Shown here in pieces: positions 1-6,130 of a DNA stretch of 13,554 nucleotides. A program made the translations under genes and the position numbers. The notes beneath the pieces were generated by a model. It did no database searches, had not been told where the DNA came from, and worked only from the letters and a program-made list of their open reading frames with translations. Position 1 is the stretch's first letter. Each line of letters begins with the position of its first letter. Source of the DNA: JBFXAN01 sp050184225 (lineage in GTDB: Bacteria > Chloroflexota > Dehalococcoidia > CAUJGQ01). Where the stretch lies: contig JBFXAN010000177.1 in assembly GCA_050184225.1 (NCBI GenBank), forward strand, positions 1-13,554. The letters run 5' to 3'.

Positions 1-1522
1 AACCGATTTTGTTGAAGTTGGTGCTGCCCTTGGTGTGGTAGACGTTGCGGGTCGTCACGCGCGGGTCGGGTGAGTTGACCTGCGACGTCCAGCCGAACCA
101 GTTCGGGAATGTCCCGTTGCCGAGGTTGGGGATGATCTCCTCGTTGTAGGAGGTCTTGGTCGACTTGAACTGGTTCACCCCGAGCGCCTCGTTGAACATG
201 CGGATCAGGAACTGGTGGGTGTCGGGCCACTGCGCCAGCCACGTGTCCGGCACCTTGATGTCGATCTCGCCGAGGGCGGGGCCGCCGCCCGCCGCCCAGA
301 GGTCGCGCGCCTCCTTCTTCGCCGCCTCCCGGTCCTTGCCGTAGCCCGGTATCTTTTCGAGGTCGGCCGGTGGGATCGCCCAGCCTTCCCGCAGCCAGGT
401 GACGACGTCGCTCTTCTGACCGAGACCCTGATGGAAAGTCTGGATCATGGCGTCCCGATCGACCGCCAGGTTCATCGCCTTGAGCAGGCGGATGTCCTTG
501 AACTGCTGGTTGCGGTTGAGGCTCATGAACACGGTGTTGGCGGTGCCGGTAAGGATCTCGGTCATCGCGCCCTTGTTCTGGTCGATCACCGCTTTGGTCG
601 CGCTCGGGTCGGCGGTGTTCGCCCAGGATTCGACCTGCTTCTGCAGGAAGGCGGCGCGGTACGCGGTCGGATCTTCGAAGATCAGCGGCGCCAGCCAGCC
701 GTCGAGGTTCGGCTCGTTCGGCTTGAAGTACTCTGGGTTCCGCCGGAGCTTGACCTCCTGGCCAGCCCGGAACTGCTGAGCGATGAACGGCCCGGTGCCG
801 ACCATCGCCTCCTCGGTGAGCGTGCGGTGGGTGGCCTCGAACTTCTCCGTCGTCTCGCGATTGGGGATCGTGCTGACATAGCCCGCCTGGGTATCGAGGA
901 ACGAGCCGTTCGGCGCTGACAGCGTCAGGCGGACCGTGTACTTGTCCGGCGTCTCGATCTTGGAGACGGACTTCCAGAAGGAGGAGCGGTTGAACGTGCC
1001 TTCACTTCCGTCCAACAGCTTTCCGTTCGCCTGCCGCTCGATGTGCCACTTCACGTCATCGGCGACGAACTCGCGGCTGATCGGCGGCTGCCACTTGACG
1101 TTCTTGTGGAGGTTGAAGACGTACTCGGCGCCGCTGGGCGCCTCGTATTTCTCGGCAAGATCCCCTTCGATCTCGCCGGTGTCCGGGTTCGTGTACATCA
1201 CCAGCTTGTTGTAGAGATAGTTCGAGGTCCACAATGTCGGGTCGCCGAGCGCGCGATGCACATCGGTCGAGTCGAAAACGTTGGGAATCTGAGCACGGAG
1301 GATGCCGCCTCTGACCGGCTGGTCCGCCGGCGCCTGCGTCGCGGCCGCCTGGCCGGTGGGCGCGGTCGTCGCCTGTGCCCCGCTCGACGGTTCCTCCGTG
1401 TCTTCATCTCCGCCGCAGGCGATCAGCCAGGCGGTGGTGCCTGCTGCCGCTGCCACTCCCACAAACCTTCGCCGGCTCAGCGACCGACGCGCCGTCCGTT
1501 GCCAATAGTTTGAATCAGACAC
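1..1522 (-). CDS. Peptide ABC transporter substrate-binding lipoprotein (SBP_bac_5 family), 3' end cut by window edge
   Basis: It binds oligopeptides or similar solutes outside the membrane and delivers them to an ABC permease (role inferred from family 5 solute-binding proteins). I translated the minus strand from GTG at 1522. That gives 507 residues running off the window edge, with no stop. Residues 12-22 contain a twin-arginine motif (SRRRFVG), followed by a hydrophobic stretch and a lipobox LIAC with Cys36, so it should be a Tat-exported lipoprotein. A Ser/Thr/Ala/Pro-rich linker follows (about 40-68). The family core then begins with GGILR and later shows the typical text VGTGPFI and LLKAMNLAVDRDAMI. 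A good ribosome-binding site (GGGAGGGAGTAGGA) sits just before the GTG. The permease and ATPase genes are not in the window. The family is sure; the ligand is unknown. Confidence 0.93.
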   Translation of the reverse strand, partial: MSDSNYWQRTARRSLSRRRFVGVAAAAGTTAWLIACGGDEDTEEPSSGAQATTAPTGQAAATQAPADQPVRGGILRAQIPNVFDSTDVHRALGDPTLWTSNYLYNKLVMYTNPDTGEIEGDLAEKYEAPSGAEYVFNLHKNVKWQPPISREFVADDVKWHIERQANGKLLDGSEGTFNRSSFWKSVSKIETPDKYTVRLTLSAPNGSFLDTQAGYVSTIPNRETTEKFEATHRTLTEEAMVGTGPFIAQQFRAGQEVKLRRNPEYFKPNEPNLDGWLAPLIFEDPTAYRAAFLQKQVESWANTADPSATKAVIDQNKGAMTEILTGTANTVFMSLNRNQQFKDIRLLKAMNLAVDRDAMIQTFHQGLGQKSDVVTWLREGWAIPPADLEKIPGYGKDREAAKKEARDLWAAGGGPALGEIDIKVPDTWLAQWPDTHQFLIRMFNEALGVNQFKSTKTSYNEEIIPNLGNGTFPNWFGWTSQVNSPDPRVTTRNVYHTKGSTNFNKIG

Positions 1523-1556
1523 CGTTCCTACTCCCTCCCGAATTCCCCTCTCCTGT

Positions 1557-1620
1557 ATGCGACACTCGATTACCAGTATTGCTACTGTCCGAAGGCTGCC
1601 AAACCTATCGAGTGTGGCAG
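1557..1620. promoter_or_regulatory. Inverted pair of ACACTCGAT motifs, possible operator
   Basis: ACACTCGAT occurs at 1562-1570 on the plus strand and at 1615-1607 on the minus strand, 36 bases apart. The minus-strand copy covers the predicted transcription start of the lipoprotein gene and the other lies in its leader, where a repressor could act. A third copy lies at 2160-2168 between rsfS and mnmA. With extended context, 1557-1571 and 2155-2169 agree at 13 of 15 bases. That these are regulator sites is inference; they could equally form an RNA structure in the leader. Confidence 0.35.
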
Positions 1621-1621
1621 A

Positions 1622-1650
1622 ATTCTATGGAGATGGTCCTGGCTCGTCAA
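1622..1650 (-). promoter_or_regulatory. Sigma-70-type promoter for the peptide-binding lipoprotein gene
   Basis: On the minus strand TTGACG (1650-1645) is followed after exactly 17 bases by TAGAAT (1627-1622). Each hexamer matches the consensus at five of six positions. Transcription would start near 1615, leaving a leader of about 90 bases before GTG 1522. The leader contains a stem CTGCCA/TGGCAG (1596-1601 with 1615-1620) and two copies of a 9-mer described separately. The surrounding region (about 1530-1680) is visibly more AT-rich than the genes. Confidence 0.65.
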
Positions 1651-1762
1651 CTATATGTACATCATGAGACACATTCGAGCGGCGGAACCACGGCGACACT
1701 GGTCGCGGAAACCGTAGGAGAGGGGGTTTGCACTGTGTAAGGAGGTCGTATGGTCTCGCGCG

Positions 1763-2092
1763 TTACTGAAAGCGGACGACGGGCGCGCCCTTCCCCCAGA
1801 GGCCCTCAAGGTTGTAGAAACCGCGCTCCTCCGGGCCGAAGAGGTGGACGATCACATCGTTGTAGTCGAGGAGCACCCATCCGGAACCGGCATCGCCCTC
1901 ACGCCGCCGGATCTGGACACCGTGGATGGCCAGGCGCTCATCCAGTGCGTCGATCACCGCGTTCATCTGGCGCTCGCTGAGCACGGTGCCGATCACGAAC
2001 CGGTCGGCAAAGCCGGCGACCTTGCTGATATCGACGACGGCGATGTCCTCCGCCTGCCGCTCTGACAGTTCGTCGACTACTTCATGAACCAA
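1763..2092 (-). CDS. rsfS: Ribosomal silencing factor RsfS (DUF143/Iojap family)
   Basis: RsfS binds ribosomal protein uL14 on the 50S subunit and blocks subunit joining when nutrients are short (known for the family). The 109-residue product is of normal family length. It carries the family hallmarks DIAVVDISKVAGFADRFVI near the start and then GWVLLDYNDVIVHLF and FYNLEGLWG. Translation from TTG 2092 gives MVHEVVDEL. However, the codons just upstream read L-E-T-D-E-L in frame, which looks like a normal RsfS N terminus, and GGGGAG lies 9 bases before CTG 2107. The true start may therefore be CTG 2107 (114 residues). An in-frame TGA upstream, at about 2145, rules out anything much longer. The frequent partner nadD is not adjacent. 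The gene is divergent from mnmA. Confidence 0.93.
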   Translation of the reverse strand: MVHEVVDELSERQAEDIAVVDISKVAGFADRFVIGTVLSERQMNAVIDALDERLAIHGVQIRRREGDAGSGWVLLDYNDVIVHLFGPEERGFYNLEGLWGKGAPVVRFQ

Positions 2093-2137
2093 CTCGTCGG
2101 TTTCCAGCGGACCACGCTCCCCGGTAAGGTTCCGGAC

Positions 2138-2164
2138 AGTGTATCAAAGCGGGCATGATACACT
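2138..2164. repeat. Perfect 9-bp inverted repeat between rsfS and mnmA
   Basis: AGTGTATCA (2138-2146) and TGATACACT (2156-2164) are exact reverse complements separated by 9 bases. On either strand TGATACACT reads as an extended -10 element (TG-A-TACACT), so the repeat may be a divergent promoter core, an operator, or both. No convincing -35 was found on either side. Its right half overlaps the third ACACTCGAT motif. Confidence 0.5.
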
Positions 2165-2235
2165 CGATTGAACGAGATTCGTCCGCCGTGAGTGTGCGGC
2201 GAAGCTCATACTCTACACCATAATCAGTTGTGATC

Positions 2236-3309
2236 ATGACCGAACGCGTCATTGTCGGAATGAGCGGCGGGGTCGATTCCTCGGTCGCGGCGGCGCTGCT
2301 GGTGGAGCAGGGCTATGAAGTGATCGGCGTGACGATGCGCCTCTGGACCCTGCATGACGGCGACGCACTGCCGTCCAAACAGCAGTGTTGTTCGGTCGAG
2401 GATGTCGATGACGCCGTCGCCGTCGCCCAGGTGCTCGGCATCAAGCACTACGTGCTCAACTTCGAGAAGCAGTTCCAGGAGGATGTGGTCGACTACTTCG
2501 TCGCGGAATACGAGCGCGGCCGCACACCCAACCCCTGCCTGGCCTGCAACGAGCACATCAAGTATCGGGCGTTGCTCGATCGGGCGCTGGCGCTCGACGC
2601 GAACTATCTCGCCACCGGCCACTACGCACGGGTGCAGAGGACTGGTGATGGATATCAACTTCTGCGCGCGATTGACGCGGGCAAGGACCAGTCATATGTG
2701 CTCTACACGCTCGGACAGGCGGAGCTCGCGCGGTTGATGCTGCCGCTGGGCGGCCTCGAAAAGACGGAGGTTCGACGGATCGCGGCCCGTCACGGCCTGC
2801 CGGTGGCCGACAAGCCCGACAGCAACGAGATCTGCTTTGTGCCGAACAACGACTACCGCACGTTTCTTGCCGAGCGCCTGCCGCAGAAGGCCGGACCGCT
2901 GGTCGATTTCACGAGCGGCGAGGTCGTCGGCGAGCACACCGGCTACACCGGCTATACCGTCGGGCAGCGCAAGGGACTCGGCGCCCTCGGCGCCCGTAAA
3001 TTTGTTGCCGGCATCCAGGCCGAGAGCAATGTCGTATTCGTCGGCGATGACGAGGCGCTCAAGTGCCGCATCGCCGTCGCCGAGCGGCTGCGCTGGGTCG
3101 ATGGCAGCCCGCCGGCGGATGGGATTCGGGTGGACGCGAAGATCCGCTACAAGTCGCGGCCGGCGCCCGCCACCCTGGAGATGGTTGGCGAGACGATGCA
3201 CGTCCGCTTCGACGAGCCGCAGCGGGCGATCACGCCCGGTCAAGCCGTGGTCTTCTACGACGGTGAGTTCGTGATCGGCGGCGGCACGATCGAGCGCAGC
3301 GCCGCCTGA
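2236..3309 (+). CDS. mnmA: tRNA-specific 2-thiouridylase MnmA
   Basis: MnmA uses ATP and a persulfide to make 2-thiouridine at wobble position 34 of tRNA-Lys, -Glu and -Gln. From ATG 2236 the protein has 357 residues, a normal length. The PP-loop GMSGGVDSS lies at residues 8-16. The two cysteines needed for thiolation are present as PNPC (Cys101) and SNEIC (Cys200), almost at the E. coli positions 102 and 199. The ATGHYARV motif and the family's C-terminal beta-barrel region are intact. GTG 2230 is an in-frame alternative adding two residues. Neither start has a clear Shine-Dalgarno site, and CATAAT lies at 2219-2224, so a very short leader is possible. The stop TGA shares its A with the ATG of the next gene (TGATG), implying translational coupling. 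Confidence 0.97.
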   Translation: MTERVIVGMSGGVDSSVAAALLVEQGYEVIGVTMRLWTLHDGDALPSKQQCCSVEDVDDAVAVAQVLGIKHYVLNFEKQFQEDVVDYFVAEYERGRTPNPCLACNEHIKYRALLDRALALDANYLATGHYARVQRTGDGYQLLRAIDAGKDQSYVLYTLGQAELARLMLPLGGLEKTEVRRIAARHGLPVADKPDSNEICFVPNNDYRTFLAERLPQKAGPLVDFTSGEVVGEHTGYTGYTVGQRKGLGALGARKFVAGIQAESNVVFVGDDEALKCRIAVAERLRWVDGSPPADGIRVDAKIRYKSRPAPATLEMVGETMHVRFDEPQRAITPGQAVVFYDGEFVIGGGTIERSAA

Positions 3310-4142
3310 TGCGCAGCGTTCGGATCGGCGGCCGCGAATTCACCGAGGCGGGGACGCCGCACGTCGTCGGTGTCGTCAATCTTTCGCCGGAATCGCCGAA
3401 CCAGGATTCGGTGGCGCGTGATGTCGATGCGGCGCGGGCGCGGGCGCAACACCTCGTCGTCGAGGGCGCCGCGATCATCGATGTCGGAGCGCAGTCGTCG
3501 CATTTCACCGCGCCGCTGCTGCCGGAGGAAGTCGAGGTTGCCCGGTTGGTCCCGGCAATCGCCGCATTGAAGCAGGCGGGCATGCTCGTTTCCGTCGATA
3601 CCTGGCGGGTATCCGTGGCGCGGGCGGCCCTCGATGCCGGCGTCGATCTGATCAATGACTCCGACGGCTTCCAGCATCCCGCGATGATTGAACTGCTGGC
3701 CGCGGCGCGGACACCGATTATCCTCCCCTTCATTTCCGGCGCGTCACCGCACGACCCAGACCCGTTTACGTTTGACGATCCGCTCCGTTCGATGCTGCCC
3801 TTCTTCGAGCAGGCGCTCGTGCGAGCGGCACACGCCGGTCTCACGCAGATCATCCTCGATCCGGGCACGGGCTACGTCTACCCGCAGGTGACTGCTGATG
3901 AGAAGGCCGTCTACCAGCGCGCCGTGTATCAGAATCTCCATCGCTTCCACGAGTTCGGCCATCCGGTCCTGGTCGCCCTGCCTCGGAAGGAAGACCCGGT
4001 CCTGACCCGAGAGTTGGTGCAGATGATCGTCGACAACGGCGCTGACTTCGTGCGGGCGCATCAGCCGGGGCTGGCCGTGACCGCCGCTTCACACAAGCGG
4101 TCGCCGCCACGTGATGCGGTTCGACCGGCAGGTGATGCATGA
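3309..4142 (+). CDS. Divergent dihydropteroate-synthase-like (TIM-barrel pterin-binding fold) protein
   Basis: This 277-residue product follows the dihydropteroate synthase (FolP) plan along its whole length, but key loops differ. Conserved are Asn24 in VVNLSPES (normally N-x-TPDSF), SVDT at 95-98, IND at 115-117, DPGTGY at 184-189, the Lys of PRKED (227), and Arg249/His251 in VRAHQ. Changed are the loop that is normally TPDSFSDGG, here SPESPNQDS, and the loop normally GGESTRPG, here GAQSSHFTA. The second change removes the arginine that helps bind pyrophosphate. The usual MH-x-MQG block is also absent. It may be a DHPS with altered substrate, a related pterin-binding protein, or inactive. 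It overlaps mnmA by one base and the next gene by four (ATGA), so the three genes form one operon. The fold is confident; the reaction is not. Confidence 0.75.
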   Translation: MRSVRIGGREFTEAGTPHVVGVVNLSPESPNQDSVARDVDAARARAQHLVVEGAAIIDVGAQSSHFTAPLLPEEVEVARLVPAIAALKQAGMLVSVDTWRVSVARAALDAGVDLINDSDGFQHPAMIELLAAARTPIILPFISGASPHDPDPFTFDDPLRSMLPFFEQALVRAAHAGLTQIILDPGTGYVYPQVTADEKAVYQRAVYQNLHRFHEFGHPVLVALPRKEDPVLTRELVQMIVDNGADFVRAHQPGLAVTAASHKRSPPRDAVRPAGDA

Positions 4143-4741
4143 CATCCCAACCGGCCGGCGGACCATGGGGTCAGGGCGTCACCGAGCGCTTTCTGGGCAG
4201 TACGATCAGCCCGACATCGCGGGGATTTGGGCCGCTGCCGGCGATGATCATCGGCTTCGGTTACGGCATTGCCGGCGCACTGGTACTGATTGCCGGCGCC
4301 ACCGCGTTCACGGCGGCGCTGGTTGTCCTCATGGTCTGGCGGGGTGGCACGGCGATGCTCCTGGCCGAGCGCGCCGGCGTGCCACCGTGGCAGCGGGCGC
4401 TTGCCGTCGTGTTGAACCTCGTCGCGGAGGGCGCCGTGATCGTTTCTGCCGCCGTATGGGCGCAGCGGCATGAGTCCGGCGCCGGGCCGCTCGCCGTCGG
4501 GTTTCTGGCGCTGGCCGGCGCGCTCCTGCTCGGCTACGCCCGCATGCGCATCCGCGCCAGTTCCGGCAGTGACGCCCCCGACGGGCCGTATGGCGTTGCC
4601 TCACGCGAGGTACGGCTGCTCGTGATCGCGGTGGGATTACTGGCGGGTGCGGCCTACTGGCCCCTCGTTGTGGTCGCGGTGCTGGCGCACGCCGCCGTCA
4701 TCGGGCACCTCATTCGGCTGCGGATCATCCTGAAGGACTGA
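4139..4741 (+). CDS. Membrane protein resembling a CDP-alcohol phosphatidyltransferase but lacking catalytic aspartates
   Basis: This is a 200-residue, strongly hydrophobic protein with about five or six membrane segments (roughly 36-54, 56-68, 86-107, 115-133, 157-173, 174-190). Its layout matches phosphatidylinositol-phosphate-synthase-type enzymes. There is an N-terminal segment, then AERAG at 76-80 where DGxxAR belongs, then LAVVLNLVAEGAV where LDxxxDRxxEGAV belongs. Next come YARMRIRA and SREVRLLVIAVGLL, which resemble YxxARAEA and ERxERLxxL in the family. The aspartates of the signature (DxxDG...ARx8-9GxxxDxxxD) are all replaced, the last two by Ala89 and Asn93. An active phosphatidyltransferase is therefore unlikely; a scaffold or ligand-binding role is possible. 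The start ATG overlaps the previous stop as ATGA. The homology is my manual reading and needs a profile search. Confidence 0.55.
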   Translation: MTSQPAGGPWGQGVTERFLGSTISPTSRGFGPLPAMIIGFGYGIAGALVLIAGATAFTAALVVLMVWRGGTAMLLAERAGVPPWQRALAVVLNLVAEGAVIVSAAVWAQRHESGAGPLAVGFLALAGALLLGYARMRIRASSGSDAPDGPYGVASREVRLLVIAVGLLAGAAYWPLVVVAVLAHAAVIGHLIRLRIILKD

Positions 4742-4750
4742 CCACACGCA

Positions 4751-4773
4751 GACATGTCGTAATCCGATATGTC
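4751..4773 (+). terminator. Hairpin after the mnmA operon, possible terminator
   Basis: GACATGTCG (4751-4759) pairs with CGATATGTC (4765-4773) around a 5-base loop, giving nine pairs including one G-U. It begins ten bases after the stop of the membrane protein gene, where a terminator is expected. No U-tract follows, so intrinsic termination would be weak or factor-assisted. Confidence 0.4.
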
Positions 4774-4818
4774 CGGCCGGACTAGTGCCAGGGGCGGAGA
4801 GGGGCTAACAGTACACCA

Positions 4819-4827
4819 TGCTACAAT
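4819..4827 (+). promoter_or_regulatory. Extended -10 promoter for the DUF948/YtxH pair
   Basis: TGCTACAAT (4819-4827) combines the TGn extension with TACAAT, five of six matches to the -10 consensus. No -35 is evident, which an extended -10 can tolerate. The start would be near 4834, followed by GGAG at 4847-4850 and ATG 4859. Confidence 0.5.
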
Positions 4828-4858
4828 GCCGCCAGTCTTGCGGCTCGGAGAAAAATGA

Positions 4859-5191
4859 ATGGTGCTGGACGCGCTCGCCAACACCCGGGACATCCTGATC
4901 ATCCTGTGGGCGCTCTTCAGTGTTATCGCGCTGATCTTCATCATCTTTGCAACATGGACGATCTACCGAGGCATTCGCGGTCTGGTCAATGTGACTAGAC
5001 TGACGATGAACGATGATGTCAAGCCGATCCTGAGCATCACCCAGGACTCGGTCAACAATGTTGCGGGCACCTCGCGCTTCGTGAGCGACACCGTCGCCAA
5101 ACCGGTGATCCGCAGCTTGAGTTTCGTCGCCGGAGCACGGCGCGCGCTGGCGGTGTTCACCGGGCTGACGGGCCGCGGGCGCGAGAGGTAG
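4859..5191 (+). CDS. Small single-pass membrane protein, DUF948/YtxG-like
   Basis: This 110-residue protein has one N-terminal membrane helix (about residues 12-34). An amphipathic stretch follows in which hydrophobic and polar residues alternate in helical register (VNVTRLTMNDDVKPILSI and on to residue 82), then a short basic tail GRGRER. This is the layout of DUF948 proteins such as B. subtilis YtxG. The assignment is supported by the next gene, a YtxH-like protein: ytxG and ytxH are neighbours in Bacillus as well. GGAG lies 8 bases before ATG 4859; an out-of-frame ATG at 4855 is ignored. The function is unknown; in Bacillus the pair belongs to general stress genes. The family link is inference from architecture and context. 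Confidence 0.7.
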   Translation: MVLDALANTRDILIILWALFSVIALIFIIFATWTIYRGIRGLVNVTRLTMNDDVKPILSITQDSVNNVAGTSRFVSDTVAKPVIRSLSFVAGARRALAVFTGLTGRGRER

Positions 5192-5200
5192 GGGCCGATC

Positions 5201-5611
5201 ATGCGACGCCGCCGGCAACAGCGCAACGGAAGGTTTCTCGTGGGGACAGTGGTGGGCATCGTCGCCGGATTCATCGGTGGCACGGCGTTGCTCCGCGGCG
5301 CGGCCACGTCCGATGAGACGATCGAAGTGATCGGCGAACGGGTCGATGACGGTGCGACCGAGACATTCGCCGGCAGGGTTCAAGAATCGGCCTCTACTAC
5401 CCAAGGTCAGCTCCGGATCATGGTCGACGCGCTCAAGTCGCGCTGGCATCAGGCGATGACCGAGGGCAAAGCGGCGGCCGCCGATCGCGAGCGTGAACTG
5501 GAGTCGCGGCTTGCGTTCGAACGAAAGCAGGTGCCGGCGTTGGAGGGCGAGCTGATTCAGAAGATCGAGGAAAGCCTAGGACTCGACAACCAGGACCGGC
5601 AGCAGGCGTAG
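5201..5611 (+). CDS. YtxH-like membrane-anchored coiled-coil protein
   Basis: This 136-residue protein has a basic start (MRRRRQQR) and a glycine-rich membrane helix at about 12-31 (VGTVVGIVAGFIGGTAL), the hallmark of YtxH-type proteins. A long charged helix follows, ending in a likely coiled coil (about 75-130, rich in Ala, Glu, Lys and Arg). The start is 9 bases after the stop of the preceding gene, with AGGTAGGGG serving as ribosome-binding site and overlapping that stop. It is followed by the strong hairpin at 5640-5680. It probably acts in or under the cell envelope with the DUF948-like protein, but no biochemical role can be read from the sequence. Confidence 0.72.
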   Translation: MRRRRQQRNGRFLVGTVVGIVAGFIGGTALLRGAATSDETIEVIGERVDDGATETFAGRVQESASTTQGQLRIMVDALKSRWHQAMTEGKAAAADRERELESRLAFERKQVPALEGELIQKIEESLGLDNQDRQQA

Positions 5612-5639
5612 ACGGCGCGCTGCGCCGGACATGCGATGA

Positions 5640-5680
5640 ACGCACAGGAGGAGCCTCCAATCGGGGCTCCTCCTGTGCGT
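5640..5680 (+). terminator. Strong hairpin terminator, perfect 16-bp stem
   Basis: The 16 bases at 5640-5655 (ACGCACAGGAGGAGCC) are the exact reverse complement of 5665-5680, with a 9-base loop. GTTCCTTT follows, a short T-rich tail. It lies between the plus-strand ytxH-like gene and the minus-strand tRNA-Ser gene and so may stop transcription from both sides. Confidence 0.8.
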
Positions 5681-5687
5681 GTTCCTT

Positions 5688-5775
5688 TGGCGGAGAGGGT
5701 GGGATTTGAACCCACGATGGGTTGCCCCATACCGCATTTCCAGTGCGGCGCCCTAGGCCACTAGGCGACCTCTCC
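5688..5775 (-). tRNA. tRNA-Ser (anticodon GGA)
   Basis: Read on the minus strand, the acceptor stem GGAGAGG pairs with CCTCTCC. The anticodon arm is CCGCA-CTGGAAA-TGCGG, giving anticodon GGA, which reads UCC and UCU. A long variable arm (TGGG-GCAA-CCCA) marks it as a serine tRNA. The T arm contains GGTTCAAATCC. CCA is encoded at the 3' end (5690-5688). Confidence 0.97.
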
Positions 5776-5779
5776 GAGG

Positions 5780-5875
5780 AGCGGTTAGCCGCTAGCTATT
5801 AGCCGTTAGTGAGTTCGCGGTCTTTGAGCCACGGAACCCCTGACTGTGCCATCGCCGTCGCTAACGGCTAACAGC
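5780..5875. repeat. Inverted-repeat spacer between the two tRNA-Ser genes
   Basis: GCTATTAGCCGTTAG (5795-5809) and CTAACGGCTAACAGC (5861-5875) are inverted repeats matching at 14 of 15 bases, separated by 51 bases. A smaller hairpin AGCGG-TTAG-CCGCT (5780-5793) lies next to the left arm. Further out, TTAGCC and GGCTATT words recur, so the whole spacer is an imperfect palindrome. No reading frame is evident. It could be a MITE-like remnant, an extragenic palindromic repeat, or a processing structure. Confidence 0.6.
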
Positions 5876-5896
5876 GAATGGCTATTGGCTGCTGGG

Positions 5897-5981
5897 CGGA
5901 GAGGGCGGGATTCGAACCCGCGAGGCCTTTCAGCCTACCGCTTTTCGAGAGCGGCACCTTAAACCACTCGGACACCTCTCC
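5897..5981 (-). tRNA. tRNA-Ser (anticodon CGA)
   Basis: On the minus strand the acceptor stem GGAGAGG pairs with CCTCTCC, identical to the neighbouring tRNA-Ser. The anticodon arm CCGCT-CTCGAAA-AGCGG gives CGA, which reads UCG. The variable arm (AGGCTGAAAGGCCT) is long, as in serine tRNAs, and the T arm contains GGTTCGAATCC. The 3' CCA is not encoded: the genome has CCC there, so CCA must be added by nucleotidyltransferase. A possible extended -10 (TGATACGAT, 5997-5989) lies just upstream. Confidence 0.97.
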
Positions 5982-6115
5982 ACCGCTCATCGTATCACAG
6001 GGGGTGCCGGTCGATGAACCAGACAGACGCCGCTGACCGGTGATTGTCAACCTCGAATATTACTCCTGTCGTGCCGGCCCGAGGGAGTTGGCATCGCGCC
6101 TGGACTGCTCGTCAC

Positions 6116-6124
6116 TGCTATGCT
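6116..6124 (+). promoter_or_regulatory. Extended -10 element directly before comB, suggesting a leaderless message
   Basis: TGCTATGCT (6116-6124) is a TGn-extended -10 with TATGCT. It ends six bases before the ATG at 6131, so transcription would start at or very near the A of the start codon. There is no Shine-Dalgarno sequence before this ATG, which agrees with leaderless initiation. This is inference from spacing only. Confidence 0.4.
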
Positions 6125-6130
6125 TTCACG

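Noticed and set aside
215..919. Open plus-strand frame of 234 codons
   Set aside because: It is antisense to the peptide-binding lipoprotein gene, which shows clear family motifs; high GC keeps opposite frames open.
1739..1980. Perfect AAGGAGG five bases before ATG 1750, opening a 76-codon plus-strand frame
   Set aside because: The frame runs antisense to rsfS with an Arg/Pro/Gly-rich product and no family likeness. The ribosome-binding site is striking, but I treat it as chance.
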